Shown here in pieces: positions 29,261 to 39,713 of a stretch of DNA of 64,000 bases. The notes under the pieces are model-generated. The model was not told the DNA's origin, ran no database searches, and saw only the letters and a program-made list of their open reading frames with translations. The DNA lies in the NCBI GenBank assembly GCA_943736015.1, contig OX031070.1:44416173-44480172 (forward strand). The letters are read 5' to 3'. How positions within the stretch are numbered: position 1 is the stretch's first letter; every line of letters begins with the position of its first letter. The DNA is from Tridacna crocea (Eukaryota > Mollusca > Bivalvia > Cardiida > Cardiidae). A program made the translations under genes and the position numbers.

Positions 29261-32200
29261 ATGGTCCATGTAGTAGAGAATTTTTTCGGTGTCTATCTGC
29301 TATACAACTTGAACCCAAAATTCAAGGGCAGAACTTACATTGGTTACACTGTGGACCCAAACAGAAGAATTAAGCAACATAATCTTGGCAGACATGCTGG
29401 AGGAGCATTCAGAACAGATGGAAAAGGCCCTTGGTAATTATTAAAATCTTTTTAACTCTGTTACAACCAAAGTGCAAAATTTTAGACTGGTCCAAATTAA
29501 AAGGACCTGCAGAGGGCAAAGTAAGTGTGACTCTAAAATTGAAATTTGTTTCCAGCGGGATAGAAAACTTTGTTGGAAAAGGAGAAAATGCTGGATACCA
29601 GCATTTTCTCCTTTTCCCACAATGTTTTCAAAAGGCTTCTATCTCATAAAAAAACCAGGGATTGGTAAATGGTTAATACTATACCAAAGGACAAAATTTT
29701 AAACAGGTCCAAAGTGATTTTATCTGCAGATGTTGTGGAAATGGTGAGATATTGATTGGATATAAAACATTATAAAACATTGTGGAAGCAGGAGAAATTA
29801 CAGGTTACTAGCATTATTTTATGATACAATTATGTTACCAACCTTCCAGCTGAGAAAGCTTTTGAAAGCATTTTAGGAAAAAGAGAAAATCCTGGTAACC
29901 AGCATTTTTGTCCATTTCCCACAATGTTTTCCATTCTATGAAAGGCAATTTTTATGCCTGGAATCACATTTTTTATATTTGTCTGCAAATGCTTTCCATT
30001 TGGACAGGACCAAAATTTTGTGTTTTAGTAAACAGTTTAGCTTACTACCTCACCATTTATACAAAGAGAGATGCCTTCTCTAGATATAAATAAGAACATC
30101 TTTATACCCACTCTAATCAGATGTTTTTGGGGGTATACTGGAATCAGCCTGTCTGTCCATGTGTTGGTCTGTGTACATTATTAGTTGTACGGTCAGGTGG
30201 CAGGGGACTTGGAAACTTGTTCACGGCTGTGGTGAATCATGTCGCCACCTCGCCTTCGGCTCGGGGCGACATGATTCACCACAGCCGTGAACAAGTTTCC
30301 AAGTCCCCTGCCACCTGACCGTACAACGAATTTATTATACTGCAAAGTTTTACCCTTTCAAAGCGTGTTAAGCGAAATTTTCCTGTTTTATAATTTCACG
30401 AATCGAGTATGCTGACGAAATAGAAATTCCCTTCTGTGTGCCCCAATTCAATGAAAACTGACGTCACTGGAAACTGACGTCACTAAAACGTGCAGTTTGG
30501 TGAATAAATGTGCAGTCTGGTGATCGATCGGCGCCGCCATTTTGGATGATGTATTGTACGGGTAGTGATGTTTACGGGGCACTCAAAAGGGAAACTGGTT
30601 TTTGCCAGGGAACATGATATTATATTCCGGGCATGTTAACCAATCAGATCACCAGAAATTTCTTTGCAATATAATAAAATTGCCTGTTTCTGTCAAAGCG
30701 TAGACGGGGGTATTTAGTCACATTCAGTGACGGCTCTAATTTATTCTATAAAACAGGGAAATGGTGCTGATCATTCATGGTTTTCCAAATCAAATATCTG
30801 GATTAAGAGTAAGTCTTTCATTATACATGTTTTTCTCTTTTGAGATTGTGGCATGTTGTTTCTCTTTCGATCACTCAAATATTTGTTTTTATGGTCTTCA
30901 TTTTCTCTCTAGCAAAGCCTGTTTGTTTCTTCCACAAGTTTGTACATGACAGACAAAAATACATACATGTATTATACAGTTGTTCAAAAGGCACTTTTAT
31001 ATAACATTTCTTTTAACTCATTACCACACGACAAAATTTTAGACTGGTTCAAATTGGAAGCATTTGCAGACGACAAAATAATGGTGACTGAAAAATTGAA
31101 ATTTATTCTGGTAAGGGAAGAAAACACTGGGGGAAAAGGAGAAAATGCTGGTTACCAGCATTTTCTCCTTTTCCTACAGTGTTTTCAAAAGGCTTCTTTC
31201 TCAGGGGCGTCAAAAGTAGGGATTGTGTGGTAATGGGTTAAGTCTTAACGCTTTACCACACAATCCCGACTTTTAACACCTCAGTGACAGAAGCCCTTTG
31301 AAAACATTTTGGGAAAAGGAGAAAGTGCTGGTAACCAGCATTTTCACCTTTTCCCACAATGTTTTCTTTCTTTCGTAAAACAGATATTAATTCTTTAGTC
31401 ACATTTATTTCGTTTTCTCCAAATACTTTCAGTTTGGACTAGTCTAAAATTTTGTTGTTTGGTAAAGAGTTAAGATACTAAAATGTGCAGCTTTATCACA
31501 ATCATAAGCTTTAACCCTTTACTCCATAGATACTCATTTTGACGCACTGCTTGTAGGAGCCTTTGGAAAACATTGTGACAAAAGGTGAAATTGCTCGTTA
31601 CGAGCAATTTCACCTTTTGTCACAATGTTTTCTATGCTATCAAAAGGTGTCACATACACATAAAAAATGGCTTCATCCTTGCTGTTATTTAGGGTCAATT
31701 ACAGATACCGGTACTATAGGAATACCTTATGGGGTAAAGGGTTAACAGCTCATTTCACACATGAATCTTGGTCGCAATATTTGAAAATAAGGCATATAAT
31801 TACAGGACATTGATCAAATATGCCACTATTTCTTTATATCACACAAGTGTAAGACAAGAAAAGTTGTAATTACTACCCTACATAGAAAACAGAGAGAGTT
31901 ACATACTAAAAATTGTTAACCCATACCAGACAATCCCTGTTTTATATGACCCAGAGGAAGAAGCTTTGTGAAAACATTTTTGGAAAAGGAGAAAATGATG
32001 GCAACCAGTATTTTCTCCTTTTCCCTCAATGTTTCCTGTTCCTCTAAATTCCGTTGTCTGCGCATGTCATATTCTTCAAAGATTCGACTGTCTTATATGA
32101 CGCATCACTAGCCCCAAAAGCGCGCAGACTAATATTATGCTTTATAAAGTAGCAATGTAGAAAATAGCTTTTATCAATACATTTTAGGAGAAATTAGACC

Positions 32201-35200
32201 AGCTTTAGCTCCAGATTTCTCTAAACTGCTGATCATAGCTGAGTGAATTGCACGAGGTAGTGTTTTATTGAGTAAACATTTATTTTAGTTTGAAATTCAA
32301 AGTAACGGTTGTTGCGTCTAGGAAAGTGGTTTGGTTCTGTACCCAGGATGCCCAAATTAGATAGATGAGTATTTATAGAATGCCATCTAGAGGGAGATAA
32401 TGCTCTAAATTCAAGTTTCAGTTTTTGAGTCATTTTTATTTTTTCGTCTGCAAAAGCTTTCACTTTGGACAAGTCTAAAATTTTGACATTTGAATAAGGG
32501 TGAAGCATCAGTATGATTGTCACATTTAGGTAAAGGATTTCTAAGCCAACATGTAGCTCATTTGTTATGTTGTTGTTTTTTTTCTCCTAAGTTTGAATGG
32601 GCATGGCAGCATCCAGAGAAATCCCGCCGACTCAAACATTTACCCAAAAAAGGGAAAAAGGAATTACAGTTTGACTACAGATTTAGGTATGTAGGAAGGT
32701 TACATTTTAACACCTATGGTAAGTACCTCTCACAAATATAGTTTCCTTTTTTCACCAGTGTAGATCAAGATCAGGCTGCATAAAACATTGTAACGATGAT
32801 CAGTGGTGGGAGAGGAATGAATCCTGTCACAAAGACTATCATCAATCATTGGAAAGAAATTGCCTGAGCTCGAGATTCCAAACTGGAATCTCCTGTTTTC
32901 AAGTACTGTATGCCACTGACGGCTCTAGTGGGGAACTTCTAGTTGGGATGAGTCTAAAATTTTACCATCTAGTAAATAAGTGATTGCTAAGACAGAACTA
33001 ACTGTGCTATCAATGAAATGTGTGCATTGTATTAACTCTCTACCAAATGACAAAATTTTAGATTTGTTAAATTTAAAGCATTAATTTTGCAGACGAAAAA
33101 ATAAACTTGATTCAAAAAATGAAACTTGACTTTAGATGACTATAAAACATTGTGGGAGAAGGAGAAAATGCTGGACCAGTCTAAATTTTGTTTGTTTGGT
33201 AAAGAGTTAACTGACCATTTTACTAGAAGAGAGATTATGTTTTTTAGGATTGTGTCAGAGATGTTGAGAGTGGGGCCATGGAACAGACTAGCTCTCACAG
33301 TCAGGTGGTTAAAACAAGAATTTTGCAAAGATTTCGACCCTTCCAGGGTACCCCCTCTCCACATGGCAATTGCTTACGGACCTGTCAAAAGTTGCAAGGT
33401 TAAAAAAGGTAAAAATCTATCACTTTACATATAAACTGATGTCTAGGCTGTATGAAAATGGAGAGAGTTTCCATTGTGGCCGATTACTCTTTTTATTCTA
33501 ATGGGTTTTAGCTCAGCTGGTCCAAGACAGGTTACTTTATAACATGACTGTCTATTGTCAATGTAAGTTTGTTTTAGAAAAAAATACTGCCGCACCTGGC
33601 AATATAACATGAATAAACTCTTGAGTTAACCCATTACCAAACGACAATATTTTAGAGTGGTCCAAATTGAAAGCATTTGCAGACAACAAATGAAAGTGAC
33701 TGAAAATTTGAAATTTGTTTTGTGAAGGGTAGAAAACATTGTAGGAAAAGGAGAAATTTGTTTTGTGATGGGTAGAAAACATTGTGGGAAAAGGAGAAAA
33801 TGCTGGTTTCTAGCACTTTCTTCTTGCCCACAACACTTTCAACGTCTTCTTCCTAGAGGTTGTTAGAAACAGAGATTGTTTGGTAACAAGTGAAATCTTT
33901 TACTAAGGCATTCATATTTTGTTGTGCATTTATGACAGGTTTGCTGTTAAGAGGTATAACATTACATAACAGTGTATTACAGTTACACATGTATGCACAT
34001 ACATGTATGATAAATCTATGCAGCTGCATTTATGTTACAGTATATCAGAGCTCCAGATAAGAGGGAGTGATGGAATTCTAAATCCATTATTTCTCCTTGA
34101 AACCCTATGTTGTGGGTACTCATTAGAATCCTCTCTATGAGACGATTCTAATGAGTACCCACAACATAGGGTTTAGTGTAGAATTTTTAATATTTTCAGT
34201 TTTGAAATAAAAATCACTCCCTCTATCTAGAGCTCTGGTATATCAACATACTTGGCACTTTAGATCCAAGACCAGGCTGCGTGTGCCATACTGTCTGATA
34301 TTGATCTATAGTTGCTTTTAAAGCTAAGAAAGTTGCTTATAGCATCCTTAAGGTAAAGATCTGTAATTATGAATTATTTTGTCATGAATTTATGGTGCCA
34401 TTTGTAACTGATCAAACTTTCAAGGTGGAACGTTGGATATTTCAGCAACATCTATGTTTTTACCATTTTACTGTATCATTTCAAGTTTTAATAACCTTGA
34501 GGATAGAGGCCTCTGAAAACATTGTTGGAAAAGAAGAAAATGCTTGTAACCAGCAAGAAGAAAAGGCTGGTAACTAGCATTTTCTTTTCCTGCAGTGTTT
34601 TCAACCATCTTATACACAGAGTGAACTGTTGAACTACTCTTACTAATTTTCACTTTGATTCTGTAGATGTTTAATATTTCAGACACAAAAACAACTGCTG
34701 ATAACAGGGGAGAGAAGTCTGAGAGAGCTGATGAACGTGATGACGACATCTGTGTTCCAACACGCAAGTTTACAAGATGTGCTGTTTGTTTCAAAATCAT
34801 ACAGGTATATTAACCCATTGCCACACAATCCCTACTTTTGACGACCCTGAGAAAGAAGCCTTTAGAAAACTTTGCGGAAAAAGGAGAAAATGCTGGTAAC
34901 CAGCATTTTCTCCTTTTCCCGCAATGTTTTCTACCCATCACAAAACAAATTTCAAATTTTCTGTCACTTTTATTTTGTCGTCTGCAACTTCTTTGGGTGT
35001 GGACAAACCTAAAATATTGTTGTTTGGTATAGAGTTAACTTTTGCAGACAACACAGAAAATGAGGCTGAAATGGTGAAATTTGTCTCAGAGAAGATAGAA
35101 AACATTGTGGGTAAAGCAGTAAAGAAGAAAATACTGGTTATCAGCATATTCTCCTTATCAGTGTTTTGACAGACATATGAAGGCAAAAGTTAAACCTGAT

Positions 35201-37663
35201 AAAGACATAGCTTTTGAAAGCAAACATTATTTTCTCCTCAACGTAAAATTTTTCTACCTCTCAGGAAGACAAATTCCATCCTCTTGCCTACGTTTGCGTT
35301 CATCAAGTGTTTTCAATTTGGAAAAGGCAACAGATTTTTTTTTTATCACATAACCTTCCTTGTTTTCAGTGTAATATACCCATTATGAATTTTCTCATCT
35401 CATACACATGTGATACCACTTTTGTGTGACATCATTTTTGACATCATTTTGTATGTGTTCCATACAAGTGAATGGGTCTTATGAATACATGTAATACCAG
35501 GGGTGCATTTATGAATGTTTTTACATAATTTAATACATATTTTGTGAAATATTGTTATGTGATAAAAAGAATCTGACATTCGTGGGCATTTGAGATGAAA
35601 TTCTATTAAACTCATCAAGGAAAAAATGGGCCAAAGGCTCGCTTAATAACATTTTCCTAGACTTGTTTAATAAAATCTTATCTCAAAAGCCCACGCATGT
35701 CAGATCTTATATGTCTGGAAGAGGACTAAAGAATTTATAATGCACCACACAGCAAAGAGCTTTTGTTCTTGTGTATGTGGCATAAGCAAAAGAATTTTTT
35801 TCATGTTGGAACAAAATATAGGTATTGGATCAAAGGAGCTCCTGCCCAGGGTTTACATTTGTCATGAATTCTAGACAATATGTATAATATGCCAAAATTT
35901 ACCAACAGTTCTAAACTGCTTTCTTGTTCTAAAATTATTAGTAATACAGGTTCTGATAGACTATACAAGTTTATGAACCCTTTCTGAAACAATCCCTAAT
36001 TTTCATGATCCCCAAAAGGAAGCCTATTAAAAAATATTGTGGGAAAAGGAGAAAACGCTGGTAACCAAACATTTTCTCCTTTCCCACAAAGTTTTCTACC
36101 CTCCCAGAACAAATTCAGTTTTTGAGACACGTTTATTATGTCGTCTGCAAATTCTTTCAATTTGAACCAGTCGAACAATTTTTCCTTTGGGAAAGAGTTA
36201 GGCTAATCAGAAAATTTTTAGACTATGGACCACAATACAAGTTAGAATGATAGGTGAACATGGGCCCCTTTAGGGTCATCATGGCTCCTCTTATTTTTTT
36301 TCCTACCAGGATCTGAATGACAATAAAGTGAGCTGTATTCATCCAAAGTGTTCTATGGTTGCCCACCTTTTATGTCTGTCAAAGGCTTTCTTGACTTGTC
36401 AGGGAGAACAATCGTGCCAAATCATTCCAGTGTGTGGAAAATGTCCCAAATGCAGCCAAACTATGCTATGGGGTGATGTCATACGACATAAACATGGATG
36501 TTACAATAATCTTGCCGAGGTAATTTTCATGCAGATTTTCTTTGCAGTGTTCAACTTGTCATTATCATTCTGTATGTAACAAGTTTCATCCACTTTGAAC
36601 ATTCTTCTCCTCTCTTGGAAAAATTAACTCTCTTTCATCTTTCCTTCTTGACCCTTTACAAAACAATCTCTGGTTTTTACAGCCCTGAGATAGAAGCCTT
36701 TTGATAACATTGTGGGAAAAAGAGAAAATGCTGGTAACCAGCATTTTCTCCTTTTCCCACAATGTTTTCTACTCTGCTGGAAACAAATTTCAATTTTTGA
36801 GTTACTTTTATTTTACCGTCTGCAAGTGCTTTCAATTTGGACCAGTCTAAAACTTTGTTGTTTGGTAAAGGGTTGAACTAGGGTTTAGTGACACATAAGT
36901 GTGTGTCCTGGATTTTACAAGTACTAAGCAGGGGCCCCTAAGTGTCTATTAAGTGTCCTTGGACAAGACATTGTAAAGCCCAAACCTAACCCCACACCTA
37001 CTGAAACTGGACAAGTGGATTTTAATGTTATGAATAATTTTATCTGTTGATGAAAGTGGCTGTAGACAGTCTGTTAACTCTTTACCACATGACAAAATTT
37101 AGACTTGTCCAAATTGAAAGCATTTACACACAACAAAAAAGACATGGCTCAAAAGTTGAAACTTGACTTTAGAAAAGTGGAAAACATTGTGGAAAAGGAG
37201 AAAATGCTGGTTTCAGAAGGCTTCAATGTTTTCAGAATGTTTTCAATGTTTTCAGAATGCTTCTTCCTCCGGGTCATAAAAACCAGGAATTGTTTGGTAA
37301 AGGGTTAGTTTAGTTTAAACATAGTTATTTTACATCGATTGAGAAACAAGTTCTTACAACTTATACTAATCTCTCTCGATTCTGCTTCCTGGTAATTACA
37401 CCAGTACTCGCGCCAAATTTGTGGGCCAATGAAAAATCCCAAAGCTGACACCCGCTCCCAGGTAAGGGTTAAAAGCAATAAATATATAAGTAAATAATTT
37501 AACTTCCAATCACAATGAAATGAAATATGTTTGTATGAGATATGGACTATATTTATAGTTTTATACTTGTATGTACTTTGATCTTTGTTCTCTCTAGGTT
37601 ACACAGTCAGATGAAACTGACAATGAACACTGGGCAGATGAACTGCAGTCACAAGTCACCTAG
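29261..37663 (+). CDS. SLX1: SLX1 structure-specific endonuclease subunit, complete, seven exons, 292 aa
   Basis: Exons: 29261-29433, 30757-30808, 32592-32686, 33248-33408, 34683-34804, 36310-36519, 37598-37663. All phases agree. SLX1 is the catalytic partner of SLX4 and cuts Holliday junctions and flaps in the nucleus. The GIY-YIG domain is at the N-terminus: GVYLLY (10-15), RTYIGYT (24-30), RRIKQHN with the conserved Arg, GPWEMVL, and FEWAWQHP with the metal-binding Glu (77). A RING/PHD-like zinc finger follows: C193/C196, C210, C215, H220, C223, C246/C249, then [13 protein letters not shown]. Length is close to human SLX1 (275 aa). The start is the ATG in good context just before the GIY motif; an ATG 8 nt upstream gives only a six-codon uORF. 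An acceptor-like TTTTAG at 29227-29232 suggests a 5'UTR intron. The last exon encodes a short acidic tail ([15 protein letters not shown]) that is copied many times downstream. Introns are full of MITEs. Confidence 0.95.
29452..29676 (+). mobile_element. TTAA-MITE A, 18 bp after the SLX1 exon 1 donor
   Basis: TTAA flanks, intact hairpin with loop TGCTGGATACCAGCA. Confidence 0.88.
29673..30040. mobile_element. Two decayed TTAA-MITE A copies
   Basis: About 29673-29835 (plus, ACAAAATTTTAAACAGGTCC) and 29845-30040 (minus, hairpin AATCCTGGTAACCAGCATT). Confidence 0.65.
30120..30747 (+). repeat. Dispersed repeat enclosing a long perfect palindrome
   Basis: The head GGTATACTGGAATCAGCCTGTCTGTCC and the tail CACATTCAGTGACGGCTCTAAT match 6055 and 6366. 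The middle holds the inverted repeat 30184-30327 and unique-looking sequence with GACGTCACT repeats. Ends just before SLX1 exon 2. Confidence 0.6.
30184..30327. repeat. Perfect inverted repeat, 63-bp arms, 18-nt loop
   Basis: Arms 30184-30246 and 30265-30327 are exact reverse complements (GTTGTACGGTCAGGTGGCAG... to its complement). The loop ACCTCGCCTTCGGCTCGG is GC-rich. Unlike the surrounding AT-rich DNA. Confidence 0.95.
31013..31241 (+). mobile_element. TTAA-MITE A, full length
   Basis: TTAA flanks, intact hairpin, SLX1 intron 2. Confidence 0.9.
31245..31473 (-). mobile_element. TTAA-MITE A, full length
   Basis: TTAA flanks; three bases away from the preceding copy and in opposite orientation. 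Confidence 0.9.
31511..31745 (-). mobile_element. TTAA-MITE, subfamily B, full length
   Basis: TTAA flanks; hairpin GGTGAAATTGCTCGTTACGAGCAATTTCACC perfect. Confidence 0.92.
31917..32500 (-). mobile_element. TTAA-MITE A interrupted by another element
   Basis: The left part with hairpin is at 31917-32045, the right part (TTTCAGTTTTTGAGTCA...AAGTCTAAAATTTTG) at about 32402-32500. The insert is 32046-32402. Confidence 0.75.
32046..32402 (+). repeat. Two-copy dispersed element (other copy 52892-53184)
   Basis: Begins TTGTCTGCGCATGTCATATTCTTC and ends ATAGAATGCCATCTAG-GGGAGATAATG in both copies. No ORF and no clear terminal repeats. Confidence 0.8.
33032..33210. mobile_element. Snap-back TTAA-MITE A with two identical-type ends
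   Basis: The left half is normal to GAAAATGCT. It then reads GGACCAGTCTAAATTTTG...GGTAAAGAGTTAA, which is the same left end inverted. Both ends are therefore left ends, giving long terminal inverted repeats. Also 37 bp before SLX1 exon 4. Confidence 0.8.
33626..33895 (+). mobile_element. TTAA-MITE A with internal tandem duplication
   Basis: GTAGAAAACATTGT(A/G)GGAAAAGGAGAAA occurs twice (about 33730 and 33771), then a decayed right arm. Confidence 0.75.
34055..34240. repeat. Hairpin element, arms with AAACCCTATGTTGTGGGTAC
   Basis: The arms around the centre at about 34133 are ~31 bp and perfect. Outer ends AGAGCTCCAGAT...GAGGGAGTGAT are inverted as CACTCCCTCTATCTAGAGCTCT. Second copy at 51593-51775. 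Confidence 0.85.
34478..34625 (-). mobile_element. TTAA-MITE A, decayed
   Basis: GACCCTGAG-like start, hairpin with duplicated segment (GCTTGTAACCAGCAAGAAG). Confidence 0.6.
34810..35038 (-). mobile_element. TTAA-MITE A, 5 bp after the SLX1 exon 5 donor
   Basis: TTAA flanks; near-perfect hairpin with matched GCGGAAAAAGG/CCTTTTCCCGC sides. It begins at 34810; the donor GTATAT is at 34805. Confidence 0.9.
35038..35168 (+). mobile_element. TTAA-MITE fragment
   Basis: TTTGCAGACAACACAGAAAATGAGGCTG and ACATTGTGGGTAAAG followed by a decayed core. Confidence 0.5.
35380..35725. repeat. Second copy of the 4985-5460 palindromic element, inverted
   Basis: Shares TTGACATCATTTTGTATGTG, AATATTGTTATGTGATAAA, and the AAACTCATCAAGGAAAA hairpin arm. 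Part of the left hairpin arm is deleted. Confidence 0.75.
35974..36201 (-). mobile_element. TTAA-MITE A
   Basis: Left TGAA, right TTAG; hairpin GGAGAAAACGCTGGTAACC with one-arm changes. Confidence 0.8.
36648..36875 (-). mobile_element. TTAA-MITE A
   Basis: Both flanks mutated to TTGA. Hairpin intact. SLX1 intron 6. Confidence 0.85.
37074..37308 (+). mobile_element. TTAA-MITE A, right hairpin arm replaced
   Basis: The left arm runs to GAAAATGCTGG, then triplicated AATGTTTTCAGAATG-type sequence replaces the right arm. Right flank TTAG. Confidence 0.8.
37309..37462 (-). mobile_element. SINE fragment, same family as 24130-24376
   Basis: Shares TTTACAT-GATTGAGAAACAAGTTC and GTGGGCCAATGAAAAATCC; the tRNA-like head is cut after CACCCGCTCCCAGG. 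Confidence 0.65.
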
Positions 37664-37785
37664 TGATATACAGTAATATCCATCATGATGATGATGGCCG
37701 GATGTTGACCCATTCAGATAATAGTAACAGTGAAGAGAGGGCAGATGAAAGGCAGTCTCAAGTTACCCAGTGATAGAACTGATAA

Positions 37786-37850
37786 TGTCAATAATAGTAA
37801 TGATAATGTCAATAATAGTAATGATAATGTCAATAATAATAATGATAATG
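37786..37850 (+). repeat. 21-bp tandem repeat inside the SLX1 minisatellite
   Basis: GATAATGTCAATAATAGTAAT repeated about three times in succession, then a shorter end. A local secondary expansion. Confidence 0.85.
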
Positions 37851-37856
37851 TCAGTA

Positions 37857-38071
37857 TTAACCCTTTACCACGTGGCAAAATTTTAAACCTACCAGACAAC
37901 AATTTCATAGTGGCTTACATGACACAATTTTCCTTTGATAGGATAGAAAACATTGTGGGAAAAGGAGAAAATGCTGGTACCAGCATTTTCTCCTTTTCCG
38001 ACAATGTTTTCAAAAGACATTTTTTTTTCTCCAGGGTCATTAAAAGTCGGGATTGTGTGGTAAAGAGTTAA
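37857..38071 (+). mobile_element. TTAA-MITE A inserted in the SLX1 minisatellite
   Basis: TTAA flanks in otherwise repetitive DNA (TCAGTA-TTAA ... TTAA-TAAAAATGATGATAC). Comparison with neighbouring units (TCAGTAATAATGATGATG) approximates the empty site and supports a TTAA duplication. Confidence 0.92.
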
Positions 38072-38953
38072 TAAAAATGATGATACTAGCTCACATACTA
38101 GTGACAGCGAACACTGGGCAGATGAAGTTACCCAGTGATAATATTGATAATGTTGATATTATCAGTGATAATGATTATGATGATGATGATGATGATGATG
38201 ATAAATCAGAAAGTAGTGACAGTGAACAGTGAGCAGACGAACTTCAGTCACAAGTTACCCAGTGATAATATTGATAATGTTGATATTATCAGTAATAAGG
38301 ATGATGAGAATGATGACGATAAATCAGAAAGTAGTGGCAGCAAACACATGGCAGATGAACCTCAGCCTCAAGTTACCCTGTGATAATATTGATAATGTTG
38401 ATATTATCAGCAATAATTATGATGAGAAAGATGATGATAAATCAGAAAGTAGTGACAGTGAATGGTGAGCAGATGAACTTCATTTACATGTTACCCCGTG
38501 ATAATATTGACAATGTTGATATTATCAGTAATAATTATTATGAGAATGATGATAAATCAGATAGTAGTGACAGTGAACAGAGAGCAGATGAAGTTCAGTC
38601 TCAAGTTATCCCGTGATAATATTGATAATGTTGATATTATCAGTAATGATGATGAGAATGATGATGATAAATCAGATAGTAATGACAGTGAACAGTGAGC
38701 AGATGAACTTCAGTCACAAGTTATCTAGTAATGATAATGATAATATCAATTATGATCGTGGTAACACAGATAGTAGAGTCAGTGAAGGCTGGACAGATGA
38801 ACTGTCCATACAAATTACTTACCGATAAGATTGAAAATACCAATAATGATGATTATAACTTGGATGATAGTGACTTGGAACACTGGGTAGATGAACTGCA
38901 ATTATTATGGTCATAGAAAACTCTACGAATGTGTATTGGGGGCCATTTTATGC

Positions 38954-38959
38954 AATAAA
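38954..38959 (+). promoter_or_regulatory. Candidate poly(A) signal for SLX1
   Basis: AATAAA about 40 nt beyond the last minisatellite copy. If used, the 3'UTR would be about 1.3 kb and contain the whole array. Another AATAAA at 38070-38075 sits at the edge of the inserted MITE. Confidence 0.35.
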
Positions 38960-38960
38960 A

Positions 38961-39435
38961 AATGAAAAACAAACATATGCAGCTATCTTTGTTTACATAA
39001 TGCATGCTTTGTATCTTAGGCCTTACATTCGGCCTGGTTCTGTGTCACGTGATCGAGTAGTAGACATATGCAAGGCTTTTCTTGTTTCTACGTTTTCCAT
39101 TGATAGGTTCTTGATAGGTCCAGTAACTACATACAGGAGACAAAGACAGGATGTAGAAATTTTGTACACCCGAATACGACGGATTTTTTTTTTTTTAAGA
39201 CGGACTGAATTGCCGTCTGGAGAAACGCGGTAATCCGATCTTCAACACGCATTAAATATATGGGCGAATTTTGATAAGCAATCTACCCACAGAGTAAACA
39301 AAGTAGGCTTTGAGCAAACAGTATTGGATATGATAAATTGTGAGATTTTCTGTTTGAAGTGATATACATTACTCTTTCACGACGTGATTAAGTCAACACT
39401 CTGTCCCTTGTAAATGATAGCTACTGTCGATTACT
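38961..39435. other. Downstream of SLX1: no feature recognised
   Basis: Unique-looking sequence with a T-run at about 39187. A 108-codon open frame at 38907-39233 overlaps the minisatellite end and has no recognisable domain. Confidence 0.5.
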
Positions 39436-39664
39436 TTAACCCATTACCACACAATGACGACTTTTGACACCCCTGAAAGAGGAGGCTTTTGAAAACACTG
39501 TGGGAAAAGGAGAAAATGCTGGTTACAAGCATTTTCTCCTTTTCCCACAATGTTTTCTACTCTATCAAAGAAACATCATTTAATATGAGCCACACTGGAA
39601 CTGTCATCAGCAAATGCTTTTGATTCGGACAGGTCTAAAATCTTGTCGTGTGGTAAAGGGTTAA
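39436..39664 (-). mobile_element. TTAA-MITE A, full length
   Basis: TTAA flanks; hairpin with ACAAGC loop change. Confidence 0.9.
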
Positions 39665-39713
39665 AAATGAAAGAGAAAAACCCAACCTTACCTTTATTTT
39701 GCTGTTGTGTGTT

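Larger units (their letters stand above)
37664..38960 (+). repeat. Minisatellite derived from the SLX1 terminal exon and its 3' flank
   Basis: About ten degenerate copies, including the coding one, anchored on GCAGATGAA at 37634 (coding), 37741, 38118, 38233, 38351, 38469, 38584, 38699, about 38793 and 38887. The core unit is about 115-118 bp, the last two about 94 bp. Each copy repeats a [15 protein letters not shown]-stop-like segment followed by an AT-rich spacer (ATTGATAATGTTGATATTATC, then GATGATGAGAATGATGATGA). Most copies carry stops, so they read as 3'UTR. A MITE interrupts the array at 37857-38071. A candidate poly(A) signal (AATAAA, 38954-38959) lies just past the last copy. Confidence 0.85.

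Noticed and set aside
38907-39233. 108-codon open frame after the SLX1 minisatellite
   Set aside because: Overlaps the last repeat copy, has no recognisable domain, and is interrupted by a T-run.
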